Shown: piece after piece, positions 7,962 through 15,630 of the stretch
Layout of the letters: every line of letters begins with the position of its first letter
How positions within the stretch are numbered: the stretch's first letter is position 1
Origin: Cellulomonas hominis
Lineage (GTDB): Bacteria; Actinomycetota; Actinomycetes; Actinomycetales; Cellulomonadaceae
NCBI RefSeq assembly: GCF_014201095.1
Contig: NZ_JACHDN010000001.1
Span: forward strand, 4,092,001 to 4,156,000
Length of the DNA: 64,000 bases
Direction of reading: 5' to 3'
Program-made: the position numbers and the translations under genes
The notes under the pieces: generated by a model
Databases searched by the model: none
Told to the model about the DNA's origin: nothing
What the model saw: the letters and a program-made list of their open reading frames with translations, nothing else

Positions 7962-7979
7962 CGCTACGGGCGCGTAGCG
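7962..7979. promoter_or_regulatory. Palindromic operator candidate for the TetR repressor
   Basis: CGCTACGggcgCGTAGCG is a perfect inverted repeat: 7-bp arms (7962-7968 and 7973-7979) around a 4-bp centre. It lies 97 bp upstream of the first gene of the nmrA-tetR operon. Size and symmetry fit a TetR-family operator, and autoregulation is the simplest model. Binding is not shown by sequence alone. Confidence 0.55.
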
Positions 7980-7992
7980 AAATGGTGCCCGC

Positions 7993-8055
7993 TCACCACG
8001 CGACGCCCGGCTCGTACGTCGCGAACGTCCACTCGCGCCCCGGCGGGTCGAGCAT
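7993..8055 (-). pseudogene. Short remnant resembling the C-terminus of a VOC/glyoxalase protein
   Basis: On the minus strand 20 codons read MLDPPGREWTFATYEPGVAW then stop. The DPxGxxWTFxTYxP pattern is the usual C-terminal end of vicinal-oxygen-chelate (glyoxalase-like) proteins. The preceding codons in the frame do not continue the fold, and the nucleotidyltransferase gene starts its stop codon at 8087. I read it as the tail of a decayed gene; chance resemblance is possible. Confidence 0.35.
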
Positions 8056-8086
8056 GCGCCGCGGGCGCGTCCGGGTGGCTCGCGGG

Positions 8087-8857
8087 TCAGCGCGCGAGGA
8101 GCCCCCGGATCGCCGCCACCATCGCCGGGCTCGGGTCGTACCAGCGCTCCACCCAGTCGAGGACCGCCCGGGCCGACGCGGCGTTGCCGGGGTACCCCCG
8201 GACCAGCGCGGCCCAGTCGGGCTGCCGGTCGGTGCGCGCCTGCTCGACGCGGCGGGTGGCCTCGAACACGTCGGGGAACGGCTGCTCCGTCGCCTCGTCC
8301 AGCCGCAGGAGCGCGAGCACGTGGTCGACGGCGTAGACCTGGACGAACCGGTGCGCGGCCAGCCGCTCGCCCCGCAGCTCGCGGTGCAGGCCGACGAACA
8401 GGTTGGTCAGCACCTCGTCGAGGTGGTGCGCCACGGTGTCGCGCGCGTCGCGGGCCGGCACCGGGCGCGGCGGCGGCGCGAACCCCGGGCGACCCCGGAC
8501 CACGCGCTCCCCAGCGAGCGGGATGCCGGGGAGCTCGTCCGCGGTGAACGTCGCGAACTCGAGGAACAGCCCGTCCGCGAGCAGCACCTTCCACCCGTCG
8601 TGCGTGTTCGGGAACGCGAACGCCACCCGGCCGCCGAGGCCCGCGAGCCACGCCGTCGACGCGACGTAGCGGTCCTTGGCCGCCCGGTCCTCGACGACGA
8701 CGTAGAAGTCGAGATCCGAGTGGTCGTCGAACCGGGCGGTCTCGGTCCCCGCCGATCCGACGCCGACGACCGCGACCACGGCGGGGTCGGCGGTCAGGTG
8801 CTCCGCGAGGGCGTCGAGGCGCCGGAGGCTCGGGTGCAGGTCGGTGTCGAGCGGCAT
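8087..8857 (-). CDS. Nucleotidyltransferase-fold protein
   Basis: 256 residues. The N-terminal half carries the Pol-beta-type nucleotidyltransferase signature GVGSAGTETARF followed by DDHSDLDFYVVV (GSx..DxD metal-binding pair) at about residues 31-53. The C-terminal half is helical (LLRLDEATEQPFPDVF, then LDWVERWYD), as in streptomycin/lincosamide-type or other minor nucleotidyltransferases. It may transfer a nucleotide to an antibiotic or another small molecule; the substrate cannot be read from sequence. The start is the ATG at 8857. No operon partner: 70 bp separate it from the YCII-type gene. Confidence 0.75.
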   Translation of the reverse strand: MPLDTDLHPSLRRLDALAEHLTADPAVVAVVGVGSAGTETARFDDHSDLDFYVVVEDRAAKDRYVASTAWLAGLGGRVAFAFPNTHDGWKVLLADGLFLEFATFTADELPGIPLAGERVVRGRPGFAPPPRPVPARDARDTVAHHLDEVLTNLFVGLHRELRGERLAAHRFVQVYAVDHVLALLRLDEATEQPFPDVFEATRRVEQARTDRQPDWAALVRGYPGNAASARAVLDWVERWYDPSPAMVAAIRGLLAR

Positions 8858-8927
8858 CGCGGTCGGCCCCTTCGTCGTCGGTCGGCTGCCAGAACGGTAG
8901 GGCCCGCCGGCGCCGGCGCGCGAGGGG

Positions 8928-9269
8928 CTACGCGTCCGGGTCGTCCCCGATCTCGCGGACCTCCTGCGGGCACCGGCACGCCTCCGCGATGCGCCCGGCC
9001 CAGTGCAGCGCCTCGTCCTTCGAGCCGACCTCGAGGATCGAGAACCCGCCGACGCCGGCCTTCGGGTCCGGGTACGGGCGCGTCGACACCGACCCGTCGG
9101 GGGCGACCACGCTCGCCGGGGCGCCGGGGATGCCGCCTCCCGTCACCCAGACCCCGGCGGCCCGGGCGTCCGCGACGACGCGGTGCGAGTCGACTCCGGC
9201 GCCGGCCAGGTCGTCCGGGGACAGGTGCGCCATCGCGCCGTCGTCGAACGAGATCAGGTACCGCGGCAT
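8928..9269 (-). CDS. YCII-domain protein
   Basis: 113 residues. The sequence has the DGPF/YCII-like form: MPRYLISFDDGAMAHL, then AAGVWVTGGGIP, RPYPDPKAGVGGFSILEV, and DEALHWAGRI. These small ferredoxin-like alpha/beta proteins often sit beside ECF sigma factors; here no sigma gene is adjacent. The function is not established. The ATG at 9269 removes a long non-homologous 5' extension that remains open in frame. Divergent from the methyltransferase at 9388, with about 118 bp between for both promoters. Confidence 0.78.
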   Translation of the reverse strand: MPRYLISFDDGAMAHLSPDDLAGAGVDSHRVVADARAAGVWVTGGGIPGAPASVVAPDGSVSTRPYPDPKAGVGGFSILEVGSKDEALHWAGRIAEACRCPQEVREIGDDPDA

Positions 9270-9387
9270 GGTCGCCTCCGTCGCATCGTGCCGGCCGTCG
9301 GGCCCACTGTGACACAGGTCACTGCGCCGCGGCGCGGCGCCGCGAAAACAGGCTGCCCCCACCCCGCCGCGTGGGTACCGTCGCCGG

Positions 9388-10215
9388 ATGGACGCACCGG
9401 AGGTCCCCGACGAGGTCCAGGCGTACTACGCGCTGGGGCGCGAGGAGCAGCGCCTGGAGCGCGGCTACGGGCTGCTCGAGGCGGTGCGCACCCGCGAGCT
9501 GCTCGACCGCTGGCTGCCGGCGGCGCCCGCGGAGGTGCTGGACGTCGGCGGTGCCGCCGGCCGGTACGCGCTGCCGCTCGCGGACGCGGGGTACGCCGTG
9601 CACCTGATCGATCCGGCGCCGCTGCACCTGCGCCAGGCCGAGGCGGCGAGCCGGTCGGCGCGGCGGCCGCTCGCCTCCGTCCGGGCCGGGGACGCTCGGG
9701 CGCTGCCGGTGGCCGACGCGAGCGCGGACGCGGTGCTCCTGCTCGGGCCCCTGTACCACCTCACCGAGCGCGCCGACCGGGTGCGGGCCCTTCGCGAGGC
9801 GGCGCGCGTGCTGCGACCGGGCGGCGTGGTCGTCGCGGCAGGGATCAGCCGGTGGGCGTCGGCGATCGACGGCGTCGTGGCGGGGTACCTGCGCGAGACG
9901 GAGTTCGGCGACATCGTCGCCGGGGACCTGGCCGACGGCGTGCACCGGAACGCGACCGGCCGGCCCGGCTGGTTCACGACCGCCTACTTCCACCGGCCCG
10001 AGGACCTGGTCGCCGAGGTGGTCGCCGCCGGGTTCGCGGCGGACGGGCCGGTCGCCGTCGAGGGGATCGGCCGGATGTCCCCCGACCCCGACGCGCTGCT
10101 CGGCGACCCGGCGACCCGCGCGCGGCTGCTCGGGGTGATCCGGGCGACCGAGCGGGAGCCCGCGCTGCTCGGTGCGGGCAGCCACCTGCTCGTCGCGGGC
10201 CGCCTCCCGGCGTGA
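9388..10215 (+). CDS. Class I SAM-dependent methyltransferase
   Basis: 275 residues. Motif I VLDVGGAAGRYALPLA at about residue 52, acidic loop VHLIDPAPLHL, ARALPVADASADAVLLLGPLYHLT (motif IV region) and LRPGGVVVAAGIS. This pattern matches small-molecule methyltransferases of the Methyltransf_11/25 type. There is no visible cofactor or partner gene to name its substrate. ATG start with the upstream intergenic region shared with the divergent YCII gene. The gene ends 90 bp before a kinase-like gene on the same strand. Confidence 0.82.
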   Translation: MDAPEVPDEVQAYYALGREEQRLERGYGLLEAVRTRELLDRWLPAAPAEVLDVGGAAGRYALPLADAGYAVHLIDPAPLHLRQAEAASRSARRPLASVRAGDARALPVADASADAVLLLGPLYHLTERADRVRALREAARVLRPGGVVVAAGISRWASAIDGVVAGYLRETEFGDIVAGDLADGVHRNATGRPGWFTTAYFHRPEDLVAEVVAAGFAADGPVAVEGIGRMSPDPDALLGDPATRARLLGVIRATEREPALLGAGSHLLVAGRLPA

Positions 10216-10304
10216 GCGCCGCGCGTGTCAGCCGAGCAGGACCTGCGTCGCGCTCTCCTCGAGCATCGCCGGATCGCGCTGGACCAGCGGTTCCCGGCCC
10301 GGCG

Positions 10305-11099
10305 ATGATCGGGTGCGTGCCGCACCAGGACACCCAGGACACCCAGACCCCGGACGCCGAGGAGCGCCTTCCGGGCGGCAACACGGGCGGCGCCGTGCGG
10401 GTGGGCGACTCGGTCCGCCGCCCGGCGGGACCGTGGACCCCGGCGGTCCAGCTGCTGCTGGCGCACCTGCGGGCGCGCGGCGTGACCGAGGTCCCCGAGC
10501 CGCGCGGGGTCGACGACCGGGGCCGGGACGTCACGGCGTTCGTGCCCGGGACGGTTCCGGCCTACCCGATGCCCGCGTGGGCCTGGGCCGACCACGTGAT
10601 CGCCGAGGCCGCCGCGCTGCTGCGCCGGGTGCACGACGCGTCCGCCGACCTGGACACGGCGGGGCTGGTGTGGCGGCTGCCCGCGCGCGAGCCCGCGGAG
10701 GTGGTGTGCCACAGCGACGCGGCGCCGTACAACCTCGTGTTCGCCGACGGGCACGTGGTCGGGCTCATCGACTGGGACACGGCCGCGCCCGGCCCGCGGG
10801 TCTGGGACCTGGCGTACCTCGCGTACCGCCTGGCGCCGCTCGGCCCCGCGGCGGCGGATCCCGAGGACGTGCCGCTGGTCGAGCGCGCGCGGCGGCTGGC
10901 GCTCCTGTGCGCCGCGTACGGCCGGGGCGTGCGGGAGCGGGACGTGCTCGTGGCGGTCCCCGGGCGGCTCCGGGCGCTGGCGGACCACACGCGCGCCCGC
11001 GCGGCCGGCTCCCCGGAGCTGCGGGCGCACGCGGACGCGTACACCGCGGACGCGGCGTGGGTCGAGGGCGCGACCGAAGCCCTGCTCGCCGCGCCGTGA
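10305..11099 (+). CDS. Aminoglycoside phosphotransferase (APH)-family kinase
   Basis: 264 residues from ATG 10305; a GTG at 10317 (PHQDTQDTQ) is an equally possible start. The kinase fold is seen in the C-terminal half: catalytic loop VCHSDAAPYNLVFADG (HxDxxxxN) and metal-binding GLIDWDTAAPGPRVWDLAYLAYR. The N-terminal half has VRVGDSVRRPAGPWTPAVQLLLAHLR, typical of the APH family in actinobacteria. Many members act on unknown small molecules, so resistance is not implied. It ends 90 bp before the convergent cupin gene. Confidence 0.8.
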   Translation: MIGCVPHQDTQDTQTPDAEERLPGGNTGGAVRVGDSVRRPAGPWTPAVQLLLAHLRARGVTEVPEPRGVDDRGRDVTAFVPGTVPAYPMPAWAWADHVIAEAAALLRRVHDASADLDTAGLVWRLPAREPAEVVCHSDAAPYNLVFADGHVVGLIDWDTAAPGPRVWDLAYLAYRLAPLGPAAADPEDVPLVERARRLALLCAAYGRGVRERDVLVAVPGRLRALADHTRARAAGSPELRAHADAYTADAAWVEGATEALLAAP

Positions 11100-11189
11100 C
11101 CCGCGAGGTGGACCGCCGGGTGACCACGCACCCCGGTTGGATCGCCCTCGTGGCGCGGGTTCGTCGACCGCGCACGGGACCCGCACGGG

Positions 11190-11525
11190 TCAGCCGTGCG
11201 AGGGCTCCCCGGTGCCCGTGACCGTGGTCAGCAGGATCGCCGCGTCGCTCAGGGCCTCCACCCCGTGCCGGTCGTGGGTGAGGGTCACGAGGTAGCCGGC
11301 CGGCAGGGTGTCCACGCGGTCGGCCGTGGAGACCCCCACGGTGCCGCGCAGGACGAGGATGCTCCCCGCGGGCGGCGAGTTGTGGTCCGCGAGCCGGGTG
11401 CCCTTGGTCAGCGCGATGACGGTCTGCCGCAGCGGCCCGTCGTGCACCACGAGCTGGGCGGACCGGCCGTGCGGGTCCTCGTGGGCGAGCGCGATCTGGT
11501 CCTGGGCGAGCTGGTGGGTGTCCAT
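11190..11525 (-). CDS. Small cupin-fold protein
   Basis: 111 residues. The sequence has a single cupin-like core: RQTVIALTKGTRLADHNSPPAGSILVLRGTVGVSTADRVDTLPAGYLVTL, with one histidine (ADH) rather than a complete metal triad. Proteins like this are found across actinobacteria and lack a known reaction. Start is ATG 11525. It lies 71 bp upstream of, and on the same strand as, the end of the AI-2E permease gene reading toward it, so it may be cotranscribed downstream of that permease. Confidence 0.75.
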   Translation of the reverse strand: MDTHQLAQDQIALAHEDPHGRSAQLVVHDGPLRQTVIALTKGTRLADHNSPPAGSILVLRGTVGVSTADRVDTLPAGYLVTLTHDRHGVEALSDAAILLTTVTGTGEPSHG

Positions 11526-11596
11526 GCGGCGTCCTTCCGTCGTCGTCGGCGGCTGAGGTGGGTCCACTCTGGCACGCGGGGACCCGGCGGGCGGCG

Positions 11597-12775
11597 CTAC
11601 CGCCCGGCCACGGTCTCGGGGCGTTTCTGCTTCGCGGGCCGCGCGGGTTCGTCCTCGCCGTTCCACACCTGGACGGCACCCCAGATGGACGCGGCGATCG
11701 GCACGGCCAGGACGGCGCCGGTGATGCCGGCGAGCACCGTGCCGACGGTCAGCGCGACCAGGATGACGAGCGGGTGCAGGCGCAGCGAGCGGCCCATGAC
11801 GACGGGCTGGAGCAGGTCGCCCTCGAGCTGGTTCACCGCGACGACGATCGCCACGACGATCAGCGCGTCCACCCAGCCGTTCGCGACGAGCGTGACCAGC
11901 GCGGCGAGGATGCCGGCGAGCGTGGCCCCGACCAGCGGGATGAACGCCAGCAGGAACACCAGCACGGACAGCGGGATCGCCAGCGGGACCCCGACGACGG
12001 CGAGGCCGATCCCGATGCCGATCGCGTCCACCGCGGCCACGATCGCCGTGCCGCGCACGTAGCCGCCGAGCGTGGTCACGGTGCGGTCGCCGACCCGCTT
12101 GGCGCGGGCGTAGTGCTCGCCCTCGAAGGGCCGGAGCAGGAACTCCCAGATCTTCGGCCCGTCCTTGAGGAAGAAGAACAGCACCACGACCATGAGGAAG
12201 AAGCCGGTGAGGAAGTTCGCGGTGGCCGAGAACCCCGCGGCGGCGCTCGCCCCGAACGACGACGACGTGAGGAACCCGGTGACCGTCTCCCGGGCGTCGG
12301 CGAGCTGCTCCTCGGAGATCTGCACCGGCAGCGCCGTCAGCCCGTCCTGCAGCTGGCCGAAGCCCTCGACGGCCTGGTCGGCGAGCTCGTCCCACTGGTC
12401 GACGACGGCCCGCACGACGGCCCACAGCACCCCGGCGAGCACGGCCACCACGAGGACCAGGGCCACCCAGGTCGCGAGCATCGACGGGAACCCGCGCCGC
12501 CGCAGCCAGGAGACGAGCGGGTGCATGGCGGCGGCGAGCACGAGAGCGATGAGCACGGGGATGACGACGAGCGTCAGCCGGGTGATGCCGAAGGCGACGA
12601 CGGCGACCACCGCGATGAGCGCGAGCAGCTGCACCGAGCGGGTGCCGATCCGGCCGAAGCCGTCCGCCCACAGGCTCGCGACCGTCGGCCCGGTCCGCAC
12701 CCGGGGCGGCGCGACCACCGTCCGCGGCGCGGGCGCCCCCGGCCCGGGCCCCCGTCGTCGTCCGAACATCCGCAT
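11597..12775 (-). CDS. AI-2E family transporter (membrane permease)
   Basis: 392 residues. About eight hydrophobic segments with the family's features: paired N-terminal TMs (LLALIAVVAVVAFGITRL, then LVVIPVLIALVLAAAMHPLVSWL), a long amphipathic soluble segment (DQWDELADQAVEGF), and C-terminal VVALPLAIPLSVL-like, FIPLVGATLAGILAAL and LEGDLLQPVVMGRSLRLHPLVILVAL. Members export autoinducer-2, act as Na+/H+ antiporters or transport other solutes, so substrate is undetermined. ATG 12775 begins with a basic MRMFGRRR. It is followed on the same strand by the cupin gene. Confidence 0.9.
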   Translation of the reverse strand: MRMFGRRRGPGPGAPAPRTVVAPPRVRTGPTVASLWADGFGRIGTRSVQLLALIAVVAVVAFGITRLTLVVIPVLIALVLAAAMHPLVSWLRRRGFPSMLATWVALVLVVAVLAGVLWAVVRAVVDQWDELADQAVEGFGQLQDGLTALPVQISEEQLADARETVTGFLTSSSFGASAAAGFSATANFLTGFFLMVVVLFFFLKDGPKIWEFLLRPFEGEHYARAKRVGDRTVTTLGGYVRGTAIVAAVDAIGIGIGLAVVGVPLAIPLSVLVFLLAFIPLVGATLAGILAALVTLVANGWVDALIVVAIVVAVNQLEGDLLQPVVMGRSLRLHPLVILVALTVGTVLAGITGAVLAVPIAASIWGAVQVWNGEDEPARPAKQKRPETVAGR

Positions 12776-12929
12776 CCGCCCTCCGCTCGTGCCGTGCCGG
12801 CCCTGGCCGTCCTGGGACGCTACGGGCCCCCGGGACGGTCCGCGACCGGGGACGTCCACCGTTCGGCGTACCCCGGTCTCCACCCCGGGGCCGATGCCGT
12901 CCCCGGGGTGGCGCGGCAGGCTGGGTGCC

Positions 12930-13085
12930 ATGGCCCAGACCAGCGACCCCCGGCTCACCGACGCCCGCGCCCGCCGGCGCGCGGAGGTGCTCGCGCGCCG
13001 GCGGCGGGTGCGCACCCGGCTGCCGCTGGACGCGGCGCTGCGGATCGCGCTGGACCCGGGGACGGACCGCTCCCTCAGGGCGTGA
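12930..13085 (+). CDS. Small basic hypothetical protein
   Basis: 51 residues, very arginine-rich (RARRRAEVLARRRRVRTRLPL) with a short acidic-end DPGTDRS. ATG start at 12930 and a stop that overlaps the convergent alcohol dehydrogenase gene by 11 bp. The composition could be that of a small nucleic-acid binding protein, but nothing more specific is visible and it could be a chance frame in this GC-rich DNA. It fills the otherwise empty interval between the AI-2E gene and the dehydrogenase. Confidence 0.35.
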   Translation: MAQTSDPRLTDARARRRAEVLARRRRVRTRLPLDAALRIALDPGTDRSLRA

Positions 13086-14250
13086 GCACGACCTTCTCGC
13101 AGTCGTCCTGCTTGGTCTTGAAGATCTCGTAGCCGTGCGCCGCCTCCTCGAGCGGCAGGCGGTGCGTGATGATCCGGGCGGGGTCGAGCGCGCCGCGCTC
13201 GATGTGCCCGAGCAGCGGCTCGAGGTAGCGGTGCACGTGGCACTGCCCGGTCCGCAGCGTGAGCGAGCGGTTCATCCAGGCCCCGGCGGGGAACTTGTCG
13301 AGGAGCCCTCCGTAGACCCCGATCACCGAGACGACGCCGCCGCTCCGGCAGGACAGGATCGCCTGCCGCAGAGCGTGCGGGCGCTCGGTCTCGGACCGGA
13401 CCGCCTGCTTGGCCCGGTCGTAGGCCTCGACGTGCAGGGCGCCGTGCGTCGCCTCCATGCCGACGGCGTCGACGCACGCGTCCGGGCCCCGGCCGCCCGT
13501 GAGCTCGAGCAGCGCCGAGCGGATGTCGAGGTCGGACGGGTCGAGCGTCTCGTGCCCGGCGGCCTCGGCGTGCGCGCGCCGGTAGCCCTCGGGCTCGATG
13601 ACGACGACGCGCTCGGCCCCGAGCAGGCGGGCGGAGTCGGCGGCGAACTGGCCGACCGGCCCGCCGCCCCAGACGGCGACGACCTGCCCGGGCTGGATGT
13701 CGCACATCTCGGCACCCATGTAGCCGGTGGGCAGGATGTCCGACAGGAACAGGACCTGCTCGTCGGTGAGGCCGGGCGGGACGCGCAGCGGGCCCACGTC
13801 GGCGAACGGGACGCGGACGTACTGCGCCTGGCCGCCGGCGAACCCGCCGGTGAGGTGCGAGTACCCGAAGATCCCGGAGACCGGGTGCCCGAACATCTTC
13901 TCGGACGCGCCGGCGTTCGGGTTGGAGTTCTCGCAGCACGACCACAGCCCCCGCACGCACGCGGTGCACGCCCCGCAGGCGATCGGGAACGGGACGACGA
14001 CCCGGTCGCCCACGCGCAGCCGGTCCGGCGCGACCCCGGGGCCGACCTCGACGACCTCGCCCATGAACTCGTGCCCGAGGACGTCGCCCTTCTGCATGGT
14101 GGGCACGTAGCCGTCCACGAGGTGCAGGTCCGACCCGCACACCGCGGTGGAGGTGACCCGCACGATCGCGTCCCGCGCGTTGAGGATGCCGGGGTCCGGC
14201 ACGTCGGCGACCTCGACGGAGTTCCGCCCCGTCCACGTGACGGCCCTCAT
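13075..14250 (-). CDS. Zinc-dependent alcohol dehydrogenase (MDR family)
   Basis: 391 residues, medium-chain dehydrogenase. Catalytic-zinc signature CGSDLHLV with GHEFMGEVVEVG, structural-zinc cysteines CGACTACVRGLWSCC, and the NAD(P)-binding VVAVWGGGPVGQFAADSARLLGAERVVVIEPE. C-terminal EIFKTKQDDCEKVVLTP and RTGQCHVHRYLEPLLG are like the glutathione-independent formaldehyde / threonine-type branch. The likely role is reversible oxidation of an alcohol with NAD(P)+ in the cytoplasm; the substrate is unclear. The ATG at 14250 overlaps by 4 bp the stop of the SRPBCC gene, with which it forms an operon. Confidence 0.9.
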   Translation of the reverse strand: MRAVTWTGRNSVEVADVPDPGILNARDAIVRVTSTAVCGSDLHLVDGYVPTMQKGDVLGHEFMGEVVEVGPGVAPDRLRVGDRVVVPFPIACGACTACVRGLWSCCENSNPNAGASEKMFGHPVSGIFGYSHLTGGFAGGQAQYVRVPFADVGPLRVPPGLTDEQVLFLSDILPTGYMGAEMCDIQPGQVVAVWGGGPVGQFAADSARLLGAERVVVIEPEGYRRAHAEAAGHETLDPSDLDIRSALLELTGGRGPDACVDAVGMEATHGALHVEAYDRAKQAVRSETERPHALRQAILSCRSGGVVSVIGVYGGLLDKFPAGAWMNRSLTLRTGQCHVHRYLEPLLGHIERGALDPARIITHRLPLEEAAHGYEIFKTKQDDCEKVVLTP

Positions 14251-14786
14251 GCCAGCGCCTCCGCCCGCTCCTCGGCCGTCAGCGGCTGCGCGGCGTGCTG
14301 CGGGAACTCCTGGCGGGCCCGCTTGCCGCCGGGCGCGCCGTCGGACCGCACGACCTCGCCGGTCTCGAGCACCTGCTTGGCCCGGCGCAGGTCGTCGTCG
14401 AGCGCCTGGTGCGGGGACTCGCCGAAGAACCGCGCGACGGCCTCGCCGAGCGGGCCGCCCGGGACGGTGTAGGCCATCCGGACGCGGATCTCGGTGCCCT
14501 GGTCGCCCGGGGCGGGGACGAACCGCACGTCCCCCTCGGTGCCGACGGCGGAGCCCTTCCGGGACGCCCAGGCGATGCGCTCGCCGGGCACGTCGGCGGT
14601 GGTGTCGGCCTCCCACTCGACGGTGCGGCCGAAGGGCGCGGTGGCCCGCCAGCGCGTGCCGCCGTCCGGCAGCACCGTCACCTCGTCGAGGTGGCTCATG
14701 AACGTCGGCAGGTCGGCGAACCGGTGCCAGAAGTCGTAGACGTCGCCCGGCGGACGCCGGACGGTCGTGGTCGCGTGCAGCTCCAT
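14247..14786 (-). CDS. SRPBCC (START-like) protein
   Basis: 179 residues. The hot-dog-like helix-grip fold pattern is present: ELHATTTVRRPPGDVYDFWHRFADLPTFMSHLDEVT, then GTRWRATAPFGRTVEWEADT, ERIAWASRKGSAV and GTEIRVRMAYTVPGG. C-terminal FFGESPHQALDDDLRRAKQVLETGEV is like actinobacterial SRPBCC proteins next to dehydrogenases. These bind hydrophobic ligands, and the gene is translationally coupled (4 bp overlap) to the zinc dehydrogenase downstream, so a shared pathway is likely. Start ATG 14786. Confidence 0.85.
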   Translation of the reverse strand: MELHATTTVRRPPGDVYDFWHRFADLPTFMSHLDEVTVLPDGGTRWRATAPFGRTVEWEADTTADVPGERIAWASRKGSAVGTEGDVRFVPAPGDQGTEIRVRMAYTVPGGPLGEAVARFFGESPHQALDDDLRRAKQVLETGEVVRSDGAPGGKRARQEFPQHAAQPLTAEERAEALA

Positions 14787-14866
14787 CGCGCACTCCCGGG
14801 GGTGGCGGGGCCGGCGGCGCCCGGCGCGAGGTGCTGCACGCCCGGACCGGCCTCGGACCCTCGACG

Positions 14867-15553
14867 CTAGGTCGGGGCCGGCGCGCCCGCACCCGGGGCG
14901 GCCGGCGGCACGAACCGCCAGCCGTCGGCGACCAGCCCGGGCAGCACCTCGCGGACCGCCGCGACCGTGCCCCACCGGTCGCCGCCGCCATCGTGGGCGA
15001 GGACGACGGCCCCGGGCCGGACGGCTGCGCGCAGCCGGGCGGCGAGCACCGGCGCGTCCTGGGTGAGCCAGTCCCCGATGACGGTGCCCAGGCCGAGCGG
15101 CTGCATCCCGAGGTCGGCGGCGACGCGCGCCGTGCAGCCCCACGAGCCGTTCGCGGGCCGGTAGTACGGCACGGGGGCGGCGTCGTCGCCGAGCGCCTCG
15201 CGGATGTCCCGCAGCGTGGCGAGCAGGTCGGCGCGGACCAGGGCGGACGGCGCGTCGCCCAGGTCCGCGTAGCTGCTGCCGTGGTTGGCGATCACGTGGC
15301 CCTCGGCGGCGGTCCGGCGCAGCAGCGCGGCCCCGCCGGGCGCGCGGACGCGCTCACCGACCACGCAGAACGTCGCCCGGACCCCCGCCGCGGCGAGGAC
15401 GTCGAGCAACGCGTCGGTCGGCCCGGGCTCGGGCCCGTCGTCGAACGTGAGGGCCACGACGCGCCCGCTGCCCCGCGCCGTCTCGACCGGCACGTCCGTC
15501 GGGCTGTCGCCGGGGGTCGCCGTCGGGCAGACTTCGTCGTCGGGGTGCGGCAC
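14867..15553 (-). CDS. Polysaccharide deacetylase (NodB-like), altered motif 2
   Basis: 228 residues from GTG 15553 (PHPDDEV). Carbohydrate esterase family 4 fold: motif 1 ALTFDDGPEPGPT (catalytic base and metal Asp), motif 3 RPANGSWG, motif 4 region VIGDW, and motif 5 VVLAHDGGGDRWGT. Motif 2, normally HSxxH, reads NHGSSYADL: the second metal-binding histidine is replaced by tyrosine. It may bind metal differently or be weakly active. There is no obvious signal peptide in the short N-terminus, so cytoplasmic or exported status is uncertain. Divergent from the lacI-type regulator, sharing a 77 bp promoter region that contains a palindrome. Confidence 0.78.
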   Translation of the reverse strand: MPHPDDEVCPTATPGDSPTDVPVETARGSGRVVALTFDDGPEPGPTDALLDVLAAAGVRATFCVVGERVRAPGGAALLRRTAAEGHVIANHGSSYADLGDAPSALVRADLLATLRDIREALGDDAAPVPYYRPANGSWGCTARVAADLGMQPLGLGTVIGDWLTQDAPVLAARLRAAVRPGAVVLAHDGGGDRWGTVAAVREVLPGLVADGWRFVPPAAPGAGAPAPT

Positions 15554-15590
15554 GGCGGCAGTCTCCCGCGGCGCGGGCGGGCGTGTCAAT

Positions 15591-15604
15591 CGTTATCGAT
15601 ACCG
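15591..15604. promoter_or_regulatory. LacI-type operator candidate
   Basis: CGTTATCGATACCG reads nearly the same on both strands (12 of 14 positions) with a central CG step, the form of many LacI-family operators. It lies 27 bp before the lacI-type ATG and between two divergent genes, so it could autoregulate LacI and also act on the deacetylase gene. Confidence 0.5.
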
Positions 15605-15630
15605 TTTTCCAGGGGCTAGGATCCCCCGTC

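Noticed and set aside
10228..10310. Minus-strand fragment reading GREPLVQRDPAMLEESATQVLLG then stop
   Set aside because: Looks like the tail of a gene but no fold or family could be recognised and it is too short; chance is likely.
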